A stretch of 64,000 bases of DNA from Phallusia fumigata (GCA_008931825.1 QXVZ01010945.1:1-64000); one strand, 5' to 3'. Positions 35,389-63,419 are shown, counted from the stretch's first letter. A program made the numbers and translations. Notes: generated from the sequence alone by a model not told the origin.

Positions 35389-37234
35389 ATGAAGTAAGGC
35401 CAAGTTCGTTGTGTGAATTGCTGCATTCTATTGACGCAAATAGCACAAAAACACTTGTTTTTCCACAGTGTGATCACAAAAATTCGTCTCCTGAATGAAG
35501 TGAATGCCAAGGAGCTACGACTGGGGGTGACAGGAACAAAGTCATCATGGCATAATCAATACAAAGACAGTGCAAGGGTTTATGTTGGAAGTCTTCCTTA
35601 TGAACTGTCAGAAGGAGATGTCATATGTGTTCTTTCTCAGTAGGTGCCATTCAACAGCTGGTTTAACAGTCATACTCATACATACTTACTTCATGTACAT
35701 GTTTTACAAAATCAGTACATGGTAAAAATTTCAGTTGTTTTGTCCCAAGTGGGCAGCGAAAAATCCTCCTGGCTGAAACACAAGAAGCCAAACGTAATTT
35801 TGAACCATTTGACTTTGGTTTAGCTGCAATTGACTATTGTGCAAATAAACTAAACTGCAATCTACTTTTTAGATTTGGTGAAATAATGAACATAAATATG
35901 ATCCGAGATAAAAAGACAGGAAAGTCGAAGGGGTTCGCCTTTGTTTGTTATGAAGATCAACGAAGTACAATTCTGGCAGTTGACAATCTTAATGGAACAA
36001 AGGTCGGGCATTGTCATTTTTTAAGTTTTTGTGTATAATTGAAATGGCAAATTATATAAAATATAAGTTACTCAAATTTCTTTAGGATGCATATAAATCG
36101 AGTGGTTGTTTGTAAAGTTTCTGCCAGATCAATCAAAAACAGGCTACCAACTGTAAAAAAACAATTACAAGAGTTTTTGTTTTGGCTTGAGTGTTGCAGT
36201 AAGTTATAAATTTTGATGTCTTTGTTCCTTTTTCACCCATAGATTAAGGGAAGACAGATTCGAGTTGACCATATTATGGATTACAAAGTTCCAAAAGAAG
36301 ATGAAGAAATTGACGAACTTACGATGAAGATTCGGGAGAAGGGAGTAGCTCCTCATGTCATGAAGGAGTATCAGGAACGTGAAGTGGAAGAGGTTGACGT
36401 GAAACAAGAAGTTGAGGAAATCATTATCTCAGATTCCGATGATCAAGTTAAAGGTAAAATTTACTGCACATGTGCTGTAAACATCGGTCACTGTAATCCT
36501 GATTTGGCTTCCTAAAGATAAATCACAATTATGACTGATTGGCTTTATCTATCCACATACACACTTGCTGATTTTATTTTAGCTTGGCCTGAAGTGTTTT
36601 GTTTTTACACAAGTTTTAAAAAGTTAGGTCATCAACTCGAGAAAGCAAACTTGCTGATTCTATTTTGGCGTGTATCAGGAAAGTGTAATGGAACAGGTAG
36701 CTGGGTGAAATAAATTCATCTATTAAACCAACAACAAAAAATATTATATCTCTCACTGTCGCTTCTGCATAGGTGAAGTTTGCCTTTTTAAGATAATTTG
36801 TTTGTGTTGCAGCGAAGAAAAAGAAACACAAAAAGGAAAAGAAGAAAAAGGGATTAAGTTTTCTCAAAGAAACACCAAGTGACAAAGTTAAGAAAAGCAA
36901 ACATGAAAACTCTGGCTTGAAAATAAAGTCAACGAATTCTGATGAAGAACTAAATGCTAAGCGACATAAACTTAAGCGGACCCATGTTTTATCTGATGAT
37001 GACAATGTTCATGAAAAGAGGGTTAAGGACAAAGATGTTGAAAGGAGGTCGAACGAGGACCAGGACCATCGGAAATCCCACAAACATAAAACTGATAAAC
37101 GAAGTTATGATGATGATCAAAAAAAGAAAACACACCGTTATCATGATGCATATGATGATAGAAGAGAGAGGAAAAGAGAGCGAAGCACAGATCGGGAAAG
37201 GAAACAGAGAAGACGTCGATCACGTTCAAGATGA
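35389..37234 (+). CDS. RBMX2: RNA-binding motif protein, X-linked 2 (spliceosome RES complex component)
   Basis: Five coding exons (35389-35393, 35469-35639, 35873-36002, 36243-36453, 36813-37234) join to 939 bases, 312 residues. The first coding exon supplies only ATGAA. The N-terminus MNVITKIRLLNEVNAKELRL and WHNQYKDSARVYVGSLPYEL are very close to human RBMX2. The RRM spans about residues 34-112 with RNP2 VYVGSL and RNP1 KGFAFVCY, followed by DQRSTILAVDNLNGTKIKGR. The C-terminal half is Lys/Arg/Asp/Ser-rich and ends in RRRRSRSR, as in the family. The protein is the orthologue of yeast Snu17 (Ist3) in the RES complex of the activated spliceosome. The second exon ends TCTCA before gtaggt. Confidence 0.95.
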
Positions 37235-37960
37235 AATCATTGCTAAAAACTTGTGGATGTACCAAATTTCCACTGCCAAAACATATATTTGTATGCATTC
37301 AAAATGCCCGATTTGCAATTAACTTCAGCTTTGATGTTTTGCACTGTTAATAAAATTCTTTTCTCAATTTCAATACTGCTACAAACCGAGTCAGCGATGT
37401 CCACCTCAAACACGTTTATTAAATTTTTCAATAAAAACTTTTTTGTATTTCACCATGCGAGGCAAAAATTTGATAAAAAGCAAAGTTAAACAGCAAATAT
37501 GTTGATGGATGCCAATAAAGGTAATAATGTTTCCAATGTATGGTGCAAATAAGATATGTAAGTTTGGTGAAAAAGGCACATGGCTTGTCCATTGAGTTTG
37601 GCATTGTAACCAAATCGACCAGGGGTGCTAAATTCTCTCATCATTTTATTCTGGACTGTCAGATGTCAAAAAACAATTTACTTCTCTCCTGACCATCAAC
37701 CTAAGACCAGTTGACACCACCTTTGTCATGTCACAAAGTTCATTGTTTCAACACAATATCAAAATTTTATTAATAAAGTATGTCCGAGTGGGTTTGTTTT
37801 TGCCACCTGCTGGCAATCAAATTACTTGTGTAAAAACCTGGCAGTTTGACAGTAAGCAGAAAATACATGTGTGGCAACACACAAGACCATGCTAACTGCT
37901 ATCATTGGTTTGCAAAGATGTGCAAGGTACCAAGTACAAAATCGAATTATTTGGGGTGAA
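37235..37960. other. Convergent 3' ends of RBMX2 and RALBP1
   Basis: AATAAA motifs for RBMX2 are at about 37349 and 37430. For RALBP1 (minus) a TTTATT motif is at about 37765. No further gene is seen. Confidence 0.5.
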
Positions 37961-40900
37961 TCAGGACACTGTGATGCCTGTGTTCAACTGTTCCTCATCA
38001 ATTGTTTGTTGGTGCCTGTACACCATACATCGCAGTCTAACTTTCGCTTCAACCACAGCTTCCCGTTCGTCATGGATTGACCGATTTAATGCCTCATTTT
38101 TTCTCTCCACATCCCGATTGGCTTTAAAGAGATCATCACGGATACGGATGAGTTCTTCTATTTCTGCCTCATCATCTGATTCATCAGAACTGCTGTTGTT
38201 TTCGGCAACAGGGGAAAGACCTGAAGAGTGTCAATAATAAAAGTTACAGGAAAAAATATTCAGATAACTATGATTTAGCCTGGTCATCTTAAATTGATGA
38301 TCTTTTTTTGAGGAATCCCTTACCAAAGCTAAAATGTTGACCATACACTGTCCTACTTGTATTTGTGCACCGAATGTTTAGAAAAAATATGAAATCCAAA
38401 TCTCTACAACGATTTTGAAATACCTTCATTTGTGTGTTCTGTTCCATCATCTAGAAGCTCACCACCACTCAGAATGTCGTCGGACGATTCCGTTGCCAGT
38501 GACATCGATTCTACTTGCTGGTTTTGACTGTAACAAAAAGCTGATGCCAAAAACTATGAACACAATCTTTTCGTATCACTAAGTCATTGAAAACTAACCA
38601 CTATTTGCTTTCATGAATGATGCAAGTTGAGAAACATAACAGTGTTTTACTTAAATCCGGCTACTAACCTTTCTAGATCAGCCAAGATTCCCATCAATCT
38701 TTCCAACTCCTCAGTTTCAGCTTGTATTCTTTGAACTAGTTCCTGTTGCATTATCAACAGTTCTTCCTATGAACATAACATACTCTGTTTAGAAGGTAAA
38801 ATGCTTGAGCATTAATTAGGCCAAGCCACAGTAGCATAGTTGTATGGTGGTGGCAGACACACATCTGCTGTAAAACACAATAACTAGAGGTGAACAACAA
38901 TGTTGTACAAAAAGTATCAATATGAACCATTTTAACTTTTGTAATAGTTCATTAATAAGGACAATGGTCTTGTCAAAGTGTCTTAAACACACTAAAGTAG
39001 CATAAAATGCAACCATTGTGCTACAGTAATTTGACAAAATTAGTTATTAAGATAATGAATGACACAAGAATGCAATGGTCACATACAATGCCAGTTAAAA
39101 AGGCATTTTAAAAAGCTAGTTTCAAAATACTACATTGCCTTCTGAAGGAATGAGTTTAAAAAGGCCAAAATGTTGATTTTTAGCTGTAAACAATTTCCCC
39201 CAGCAAGTTTGATAAAATTCTTCACTGCGCCTCTTACTTGTTCCACCATCGCTTCCCTTTCCTCCTCGAGAAGTAGTTGGATCACCTCTGGATCGTCTTC
39301 TGGAAGATCATCATCCAGCTGATCATGCGACACATCTTCCAAAACTTTTTCTTCAGTTTGCAAGTTGCTTTGAGATTCTGTCTGCATCGAAAACATAACA
39401 ATGTTACGTTTTTTTCTGATTGTTTTAATTGCATAACATGCACAATTCACACTTTAAATTAGGATACAAGCTGGTACTTGTGTGCAAATCATTCCTGATG
39501 ATGACAACAAGGCTTGTCGAAACAAACGAAAATGTTTTACACACAAGTACTGGCTTGGATCGTCTAACTGAGAAATTGTACTCATGTATAAAACTTGTTT
39601 CTATATTTCAACCAATAACATAGACTTCAAATTATAAATTTTTCCACCTTCTGACTCCTGTTGCTGGGACTTGAACCCTGCAACTTTCGTCTTTCCAATG
39701 TTAAGTTGTTTAACTTGGTTTGCGATTGCTCCTTCTTGAAGTTGCGATTCTAAAACAGGAATACATTATTAAACTTACGTTAATTGTGTCTTACAAAAAA
39801 TGTTAATTGTTTGATCCAAATTATACCATAAACCTAGCAACACAAGACATAGACTTTAAGAGTGGCGCAACAAAACATTACTGCACAGTTTGCATCAATA
39901 TGCCCTGTTGATAAAAACTGTGATTGTTGAAGCATTTGTATTCACCATGCAAAAGCACTCTGGAAGTTGTTTATGTTTTAATATCATACCAGTCGCTTAA
40001 GTTGTGTGAGGATTCTCTGCACTTCCCACAGTCTTTCATCTTTCATTCTGTCTTTGCAACCTGCCTAAAAATCCACGAAAAAAAAACATTAATAAACGTA
40101 GTCACATGAATCATGGAATCCCTAGCCTGTAAGTAGCAAAATTGTGTGAATGCAGAAGAATATAATTTTTGGTTAAAAAATGGGTAATAAAATCTTTACA
40201 TGGACTTGTGTGTGGAGTCTGTTGAGGAGAAATTCTTGTCTGTCAATTTCAGCCACAACTTCATTAGGTTCAACAGGAAACTGCGGTGTGGTCGCCCAGT
40301 CCTGCCACCGCATCGGCTTTACTAGTTTCTTTATCTCAACTCCATCAAATACATCCTTGCTGAAACAAAAACATAAGTTGTCAAGGTAACTTCAACATTA
40401 CAGAAAAAATTAAGTCATTATGTAGGTTGATTTCTGACATTTTAACATCAAATTTGGGATAACTTGATGACAAAAATTGCAATGTGCTCACTATTGTATT
40501 TCTTAGGACAATAACAACATTTGTTGACTGACAGACTATCTTTTACACAACAGTTTTGGTAATGTCAAGAAACAAAAAGACGTTTTACGGCTGTGAATTG
40601 TATAACCAACACTTTTAGATGGCAATTTGCAAAAGAGGTGTCAAAAACTTTTGACAACACTGGAAACAAGGCCAAGCAGGCTAGTTGGTGTGATGCAAAA
40701 TTTCTGCCTGTACAGTTGATGCACTTACAACCACCTTCAAACGAAATGTGTCAGATACAATGAAGTTCCCTACCATAGTATGAGTGCTTCAAGAACCAGT
40801 AAGTATTCTTTTAAAAACTGTCATCGTGAGATTTGGTCAAAACCAGGTTTTTCAGTGACACAAATTTGTTTATTCTCTCACCAGTGCATAAAGAAAACGT

Positions 40901-43115
40901 TGAGAACCCTATGGCTGATGTGTAAAGTTGGGCTGAGCACGATGGAGATGTTTTGTATCGTCATTTTGCTGAAATGTTCGAGTTGGATGATGTTGTCGAA
41001 GTGAACGATTAACCATGAAACAAGAATTCTGTTGCACTCGGGAAGCTTCGTCATCAAATCACGGAAACCCTGTGAATATTAATTGGATACATTACTTATA
41101 CATGACACAACTACAAGTTTTTGCTGTGTCTGTGTGCACACAAAAAAGCTTGTTATTGCAGGCTGTTTTGGTTTAAGGTAGTCAGCAAAAAACCTCAGTA
41201 AGTTATGGCAAAAATTTCAAACCAAGGTAATCTTATCAGAAACACCCACAAGTTTGAAAGTTGGCCATTTACATTTAAAAATGAAACATCTATAACCTAC
41301 CTGTATTTTTTCTGCCTTGCTATGTTTGCTCGCAACATCCTCGAAATCGCGGCAGTATTCATTTGTTAATATGTGATCCGGAAGTTCTCTCAGGTAAGCT
41401 TTCAGCACGCCGGCAATGGTGTATGGCTCGAAGCTGTTCAAGTCTGGTGTCATCTCACTGATAAAAATTGTAATTATGAGATGAAATCATACTGTAGTTT
41501 GTTATAATGGGCCTCATTGGTATCTTTCCACATGTAGTTGGTGGTTTTTAGGTTGGTACCTATAATCCATGTTGGATAGTTATAATAAAGTCCAAGAGAG
41601 GGCATTTTGTCAATTGGGGAATAAATTAGATAATATCATAAAAAACTTTTTGTACTGGTTGCAGGGGGTTAATTAAAATTAGCAGACAGATAATATTTTT
41701 AAAAATTTCAGTCTAAAGTATACCAATCAAAATACAAATTTGCGTTTTTATTTTTAAGGCCTTCAACATATCAAACAAAACAGAAAAAAACTGTGCATAC
41801 CAGTTGTACATCTTAATTAGTTCGTCCATCTTGGTCTTAATCCCAGATATCCTGTAAATCCCTTCACTCTTCAGTCCCCGTTCCTCCACCGCATCTAAAC
41901 ACTCCCTGACAACAGCCGGAAGAGGAATGTTGTCATGGTAACCAGTTCTTTCCACAGCCTCAAGCAAGGGTTTCCCGAATATAGGATTGATGACTGCAAT
42001 GAAAACACATAAGGTCCACATTACATTACACCTTGATAATGGCAGCTGTGTTCTGCAAACATTGAGATGTTTCATTCTATTACATAGACTTGTCCTTGTA
42101 ATTTCAAAAGCATAAGCTGAACCAACTGCAAAGTTATACACCAAAATTGATCAATTTTTTAAGAAGCACATGATGAAGGGTTAAGAAATGCACACATGCA
42201 ATGTAATTACAAACTTTGTGTTTCTTCGGCTTCTTCTAAATGTTCATCAGTGGGAGTTGCAACTGAAGAAAATCTTTTTTTGGTCTTGGATTTTTCTTTT
42301 TTATCCCTGATACAAACATAAAAAATCAATGATTAATACGGAAGTTATCTGAAATGTTACATGTGTGATGAGTATCGACAACAGTAATTACACAACTGAA
42401 AGTTTTCCAATTAACCTGAACGAAACTTTGAGATCTCTTGGTAAACTTGCAGATTTCTTCTTTGCTTCTTTAATTTCCTTTTGTTTCTCCTTTGATGATT
42501 CATCAGTTGGTGATACAAATGTCTCAGATACTCTGCCCTTCTTTGTATGTTTGGCTAAAACAAAAAGTTTTAATACAGCAAAGTAAATTTAGTTGGTGTT
42601 TGGAAGTTTGTATTATCACAAACCAACACAGACTATGTGAAAATGTAGGTATGCTTAAAAATAATTAATCACAGTAAAATCTAGCCTGAGGTGGGATTTG
42701 AACCCACAGCAGGAGCCTATCCAGGACTGGCACTCTACTAACTGAGCTATACAAGCTTGGTGGTAAGTCTGATGAAAATCACAGACCACTGCATGCTGCA
42801 CATTTAACAATGGGTTCTGTTCTGCACAAGAGCTTTCATGCAGGCCAACAATTATAATTGCACACTTATACATGAATCACAGTATGCACCAATGCAACTA
42901 CGATTTTTACAACATAGTTCACCTTTAGAAAATGAAGGTTTCTTGAACAGCTTCGAAGGTCTTGACTTTTTACTCTGCCCAGGTTTTGAGGAAACATCAG
43001 ATTTTTCATTGAAGCTTTCTTCATCACCACTTATATTTTCTGGTGTAAAGTGATGATATTTCCGTTCCTTTTTCTTCTTTTTTAGATCATCGCTGGAGTC
43101 GGCAGATTCAGCCAT
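37961..43115 (-). CDS. RALBP1: RalA-binding protein 1 (RLIP76), RhoGAP
   Basis: Thirteen exons on the minus strand join in frame to 634 residues (human about 655): 42923-43115, 42416-42554, 42215-42306, 41801-41993, 41301-41457, 40882-41069, 40200-40359, 39990-40064, 39648-39749, 39238-39381, 38669-38766, 38424-38527 and 37961-38220. The N-terminus is Lys-rich and contains FKKPSFSK, identical to the human protein. The RhoGAP domain (about residues 145-320) starts NPIFGKPLLEAVERTGYHD, has the arginine-finger loop EGIYRISG, and continues with LPECNRILVSWLIVHFDN and NISIVLSPT. After it, ERLWEVQRIL begins the Ral-binding coiled coil, which ends near NEALNRSIHDEREAVVEAKV. The protein is an effector of RalA/B and a GAP for Cdc42/Rac, acting in endocytosis and membrane traffic. 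RBMX2 is convergent with it. Confidence 0.95.
39455..39568. mobile_element. MITE with TTAG...CTAA ends
   Basis: TIRs TTAGGATACAAGCTGGTACT and ACTGGCTTGGATCGTCTAA flank about 60 bases including CTGATGATGACAACAAGGCT. It is the clearest copy of the family and lies in a RALBP1 intron. Confidence 0.65.
42684..42759 (-). repeat. tRNA-derived element (SINE head or pseudogene)
   Basis: On the minus strand TATAGCTCAGTTAGTAGAGT is a textbook D arm and A box, and GTGGGTTCAAATCCCAC a perfect T arm and B box, spaced as in a tRNA. The acceptor stem has mismatches and the anticodon stem does not pair, so it is not a functional tRNA gene. It lies in the first intron of RALBP1. Confidence 0.7.
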
Positions 43116-44100
43116 ATTTTAAACGTTTATTAATTGGCAAAGGTTTTGATATGGACTTAAAACGTCCTGCCGCTTTCTACGATTCTATACCTAAATGTAA
43201 TCACTACTTATCTTTTATGCCATAAGATTCGTGGTGCAATCAAATATTGTTATGTTAGTTTGACAAAACTACTACAGGAATCTACCATTTCCTGTGAAAC
43301 ATTTCCTATCCTTTTTATAATGTAAGCATAGAAATCGTGCTCAAATTAGGGGAATTACCTTCACACTTTATCCGCACCAACATGATATTGCAGAAATTTG
43401 AGAGTTGATATTTCCTACAAAAATGATTTTTTCATTCAAATATAAAGCAATAAAACTTTGGGCGAAATAGTAATTCTGTGAAACATTTTCAGTCTATTAA
43501 GCATCTCCATTGGTTCTTTGCAAAAATGTCAGTTTGGGGGCAAGATAACACCAAATTTATCAGTAACTGGAAATGAAGTAATAAAATACTGTTAATCAAC
43601 GCAGTTTGGGTGTCAAAGTTCTTCGACGTGTATTGTCCGCTTGTGGATCGCAAATCACCTGCTAGAAACAAGGCCTGACACGAATAAGTGAGATGGTGAG
43701 TTTCATTGGAACCTGAAATGCAACTTTTATTTGTTGATCCTGGAAAACGGGAATAAAACTTGAAATGAAAGTCGCTTGTCTTTCGGCTGGTCACGAACTT
43801 TTCGAGACCAAACAAAACCGCTCCGCCTATTATTAGCTGAGGGGCGGCAACATCACAATGGACTCAATGTGAACGGACAATCGGCTTGGGAAACCAAATC
43901 ACATTAGCGACAATCTGTGAGCTGGTTTATTCTTTCATGTTTTGTAACCGGATAGCCGCATGTAATAAGTCATAACACGGAGTGCTGCGATCTGTCAGAC
44001 GTCAGACGAAGAACTGTATCGGTCTTAGGGGCATGAGAACTATGCTGATCTATTCAACATAATCAAATTAAGTGGAATTTTATCAGTTTTTGTGATCAAA
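43116..44100. promoter_or_regulatory. Divergent intergenic region upstream of RALBP1 and the 44101 gene
   Basis: Just under 1 kb separates the two start codons. No ORF with support is present. Promoters for both genes are expected here, but I see no clear TATA box. Confidence 0.45.
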
Positions 44101-47100
44101 ATGCCTGGTAGTACGATCTCGGTGGCACAGTCGGTAGCTTCAGGCACGGTTGGTCGCCTCACCCATGTTCATTATGTTCCTATTTACAACGCACACAGAC
44201 TACGAAGGAGACAACGGGAAATTTTGGAGCAAAACTTAAGAGCAACCCAGGTAAGCTCTAGAACGTGTTTAAACATTCTGGCTAAATACGCAACCAATCT
44301 GGACTGGTTCTAATTTGTTTCTTTTTGCATACACCGCCACAAACGATTAACAGAAAATATTTTCTAATACTTTAAGGCTACAATAAATAAAAACACGTCT
44401 TGAAAATGTTGTTACGTTTTTAGATTGTAACTAATTTGTTTGCCCTTTTTTTCATTGAGTTGTCTTTCAACACTGCTACCGTCATAAACACTATACAAAA
44501 GTTCGAGTTGCTCGCCACTGCCAACAATTGTTCGATGTTTGATGGATTGGTTTCAATTTGTTTTTTTAGCGGTCGAGGCTTCCTTCCATCGGGCCTGGAG
44601 ATTCGCGCACGAACCGACGGACGAGCAGAAACAAGCGGGAGTACAAACCAATTCAGGTAAACATGAGTGCAGAGTGCCAGACCAACACGAAGCTGGGGGT
44701 GACAGCGGATCAGCGAACAAACATTAGAACGAGAAATCGCGTCACGTATTGTTTGAGTCCCGACGATGATTATAAACCAAGTGGTTTTCTGCATGGACAA
44801 GTTGAATGCATATTCTCGCATGTTTTGTTCACGTGTCATGCTGGTTTGTATGATTGCTTCGACGTTTCAAATGCAAATCACCTTCGTGGGTTAAGTTATT
44901 AAGTTTATTTCGCTTTTGTAAAAGAAAACATAGCGGCACAATTGCACTAAAGCACCCACCATTGTTGCATTGGCATCGTTATTATTACGTCACAGAGCGC
45001 TCGTAGACGTCAACTCGAGAATCTTCTGCAAACTCAGACGTTCGACGTCCCGAGCGCTTACATCGGCGCCCGCTACCCCCTACTCCCAAAAATTGGGGTG
45101 GAAAGAGAACTGACAAAACACGGAGCGTCTAAATCCACAATATCCCAAGCGGCACAGTCTCATCAAGCGCCCAGCGAATATCAAAGAGAAATGTCGAAAA
45201 CAATGGAATCACCGTCACGGTCACGTGAGATCAGTGGAGCGTTAAAACTTCCACAGATAATGAAATCGTTCATTCCGACTGAGGGGAGGAAGCTGCCACC
45301 GCGCCCTCAAGTGGACAGTAGATCGACGTGGATCGATTTGACCGGCAACAGAAATATGAAGCAAGTAGCACCAAGCGGATACAAAGCAACCACGTTCGTA
45401 AGTTGAAACCATGTTTTGGAAATAAACTCACATGATTAGTGCTGCGGGATCAGCTCCTAGGGGCTGAACCATTAAAGTTGGCTACAAAGATGCTTAATTA
45501 CATCTATAACGTTTAAACGCTCAAGAAACGCAATGGTTTTGTAATTTAAACATGAGATAATTACTTTTCGGAATTTACAGAAAAGGTGCGTGTACTGGTT
45601 GGTAACTGCAAAGGGGTAGGGAGAAGATTAAGAATAACCGTCACTTGGATAAGGCAATAAACTTAAGTTTAACTGGTTGGAGTTGACGAAACAAATTTTC
45701 AGGACATCGGAGTGCGTCCGGTAACCTTGGTAACAGTGGATTACGACAAGAATCTCCCGAAACTCCATCGCAGACCGCTCCCACCGATCCAGAGCAGCAC
45801 GCCACAAACAAAGTAAGACGCGACGTAAAATATTCAAAGTCGTATAGCCGTGACAAGATTGTTTTGACATCGGCTTGTTTCGCTTGTTGATAAACCTTGC
45901 AGTTCCTCACAAGCGTTGCGATGCTTGAATTTCCGTCCGACAATTTATCACACAATCTACAGACCAATGTAAGATCAACTTAGGAAGACAAGATACAGAC
46001 TTAAGGATTAGCTTAGTTCAAAACATAACTGCCAGAGAACTTGTATACATGCATGACAAATTTAATTGTCGAATCTATATTCACTACATACAAGCTCTCT
46101 TGCCATTATTGTTTGTACCTTTTTTTTAAATGTAAGGTGCAATGGACAATATACCTGGAAATTGTCACAGACTTGATGTTGGTATTTCTTCACAGTGCCC
46201 GAAAACAAAAGAAATCACAAATCTGGCATCCGGCCGAATCACAATCCAAGATCGGTGACGTCAAAGGCAGTCAAGCGCATCAACACAATCGCTCGGGCGT
46301 GACGAGGAGTCCGCACACAGATGCCGGGAAAAAGTTGCTGGAAAACTTGAACGTGAAAGTTGATGAAACTCGAAAGCAGAACATCCCACCGATCAAAACC
46401 ACCAAATTACATCCAGGGGGACAGATTCATGTTGAGGGGGGCGCAGGGCATTGGGAGAGCGGAAAAATGCGCGCGCAACGAAATGTCCGCAAGAGGGCGG
46501 AAAGCGACCGTCACTTCGGAAACTTTCGGAATGGGGTGATTCTCAATAAGTTGCCTTCGGATTTAATCGGAAGTTACAGGGCGACTTTTGAGAATCTCAA
46601 CTATTACTTGGGAAGAGGGGCCGTGAAACCGAAAGGAGAGAAGGCGGGAGAAGAAGGCGTCATCGTTATCCCTACTGGTACGGATTGTTTTCTTGCATTG
46701 TCAACACGAAAATTACAATAGTTTCAAATAATTTACCAAGCAAAGACACAAAAATATTTTTTTAACATTTTGCAGGTCGTCAAGGGGAAAACCCCGAATA
46801 TGAGATCGACGAGGACGCGATAAACCCCGAGTTCATTCGACATCTAACGCACCAGTGTGACGTCAAAATGCGATACGCTCACCGATGTTCGAGCGACACC
46901 CCGAGCATGGAACGGATGCCGTGGGAAGAGAACGATACCGGAAGTGATGCGGAGATGGCTGCCCGCAACGCGGCGCTAGCGAGCATGCAGAGATCGGGCA
47001 GCAGGAAAGTCAGGCGACTCACTGTGAAGTTACCCGAGATGCCATACGTCAAACAGGAGCGCTTACGAGCGCCTCCAGCGACGCCTATCGATGTGCCGGA

Positions 47101-47911
47101 TACCGTGCGATCCAGTGAGCCGTGTCAATTCTGTCAGGACAATGAGATTGAGAAGCAAGGCGCTGTCAACGCGAAAGCTGCACCGGGTCTGCCCATAAAA
47201 ATATCGCGTAAAGACTTTGGTGCGGAGTTGCTTGGTGGGGGTGCGGCACAGGGGGGCAAACTGTGGTACGGAGTGCGACCTTTGGTGGCAGATGAGGCCC
47301 GGATATTGAGAGGGGAGATGAAAACGATTCACGAGGAGCCGAAGCGGAACTTGACGGAGCAACTGATCCTTGCTCACGGTGAGATGAAGAGGAGGGATCA
47401 CGATTGTGGGAAGAAGGAAATCCTCATCACTCCCTTCGCTGTGAAGATCAATGACAAGTCTTCCTCCTCCTCATCAATAGACCTTCCCTCGTCGCGGAAA
47501 CCGGCAAGGAGCGATTTCCGGAGCAGCATCACGAAGCCTTACACCTTCTCATACATGTCAGCCAATAAAAAGCGCGCATCGCAAGCACGTGACCAGCTGG
47601 CAGCCAATCAGCTTTGCAACAGTCCCGACAAACAATCGAAAGCAAAAGCGAACGAATCGTGGTACATCAAAAATTTCGTAAACGTTACCCCAGCTGACGT
47701 AAGTCATAGTGATGATGTAACAGACGATGACGTCATCCCTCCCAACACCCCTGTGACGGAGTCGAGTTCGCAAGACAAAGCAACAGAACCGATTGAAACG
47801 TCACAAGCGAGCGACAAAGTGAAACAACGCGGCAAAAGGCGACGTCGGGTTAAACTGACACACCCACCAAACGCCCCTGTCGCTCAACCAATGGTGACGA
47901 GCGAAACCTGA
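44101..47911 (+). CDS. Unrecognised 788-residue protein, basic and mostly disordered
   Basis: Six exons (44101-44250, 44570-44656, 44996-45397, 45703-45812, 46196-46677, 46776-47911) join to 2367 bases with consistent phases. I do not recognise the family. The N-terminus has HYVPIYNAHRLRRRQREILE, a probable amphipathic helix, followed by a second short basic helix SARRRQLENLLQTQ. The more structured part seems to be SDLIGSYRATFENLNYYLGR through DEDAINPEFIRHLTHQCDV. A later segment WYGVRPLVADEARILRGEMK also looks folded. The C-terminus is Ser/Thr/Asp-rich and ends in a basic stretch GKRRRRVKLTH. Exons are GC-richer than the flanks. No signal peptide or membrane segment is seen. A cytoskeletal or nuclear role would be guesswork. 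Confidence 0.8.
45585..45650. mobile_element. Part of a hAT-like MITE
   Basis: GTGTACTGGTTGGTAACTGC and AAGATTAAGAATAACCG match the right half of the element at 24481-24860. It lies in an intron of the 44101 gene. Confidence 0.35.
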
Positions 47912-49167
47912 CAGGTGATCAGATATTATTCACTACTGCCTGTGTGGAAACTTTTTCCTGATATTTTATCTGTCAAAATTTAAATCGCAATAAACCGACA
48001 TCAAGAAAGATTTGCAACAACAGGAACTGACAATGCTTGGACTAGCTTGGTAAGCAAAAGGAAAATAAAATACATGCATGTGCACTTAAATCCTTAACAT
48101 ACTGTTTATAGTCATAAACAGTACTGCTATGTAGTTACAGTGACGACATGTTAAAACCAGGTTTAGTATTGTGATGGTGATTTATTGACAGAATTGTATT
48201 TTCCACTGCAAACTATCGTAATTTTAATGCATGAAAACAAGTGCAAATTAATTTTACTACTCTAATCGACATTGGTAAGGAACACTTTTGCATTGTGGAA
48301 ATTTAGAAAGTAAATAATAACAACAGTGTGGCCCAACTGCAGGCCCACTGGCCAATTATGGTCTGTCAAATATATTTTTTAGCCTGGAAATTTTAACTTA
48401 GACTGATAACCGGACTAATTTGTTTTTATATTATTGCCAAACCACATTAAAGGTTGGCAATAGACCTTTGTTATGCATTACAAAAGATGTTATGTAAAAC
48501 AAAGGGATATTTTTGGATAATTATAACATGGTTCAAATTTTGTTGGGCCACGCTAAACTAGTACTTTGGCCAAACCGAAACTTTAGTGTGAGCTTATGGT
48601 TGTCGTGCCAACAATGGTAACCCAAAAACAAAGAAATCAGACAAAAATTACAGAGGTTACACAAAAGTAAGTTTATAAGCTGAAAAACTTTGTAGGCATC
48701 ACGTAATATGTACAAAAAATACAGATTTCGTTTTTAGGTGTTGTACCTGAAAATGGGTTATTTACAGATGAAAGTTGTTTACCACTTTTTGCACAAGGTT
48801 TTCTTACAAAACAACTGACGTTGTTTTGACAAACATATACATTGTTACCACTAAATTGAGTGCAACCAACTAAAGTATATTTTACAGGTAAGTTTTCAAC
48901 AAAATACATTTACATGTTAATGCATATCAGTCACTGTCAAACAATCTAATGTAATATTTTACTTTCATACTTTTCCTTCACACACATCCACAAAACACAT
49001 GTAATGGATTGATTCATTCACAAACGAGCTATCTACAAGTGTAAAAATCATTGACTGGCTAAACAATACCCTGATTAAGGTTGTGTATTCAACTATTTAT
49101 CACAATGCTTTAACAGTAATCCTTCAGTGACATCATAATACCCTTAGTGACCTTGGATGGGGTAAAT
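47912..49167. other. Intergenic, convergent 3' ends
   Basis: This is the 3' flank of the 44101 gene (AATAAA at about 47990) and of the ABCC gene on the other strand. Apart from the MITE at 48324-48556 I see nothing. Confidence 0.5.
48324..48556. mobile_element. hAT-like MITE
   Basis: Terminal repeats CAGTGTGGCCCAAC and GTTGGGCCACGCT face each other about 230 bp apart. The inner sequence CAGGCCCACTGGCCAAT is of a style common in hAT non-autonomous elements. No clear target-site duplication was found. Confidence 0.5.

Positions 49168-63419
<14,252 letters not shown>

Noticed and set aside
42684-42759. A functional tRNA gene
   Set aside because: The D and T arms are good, but the anticodon stem does not pair and the acceptor stem has mismatches.
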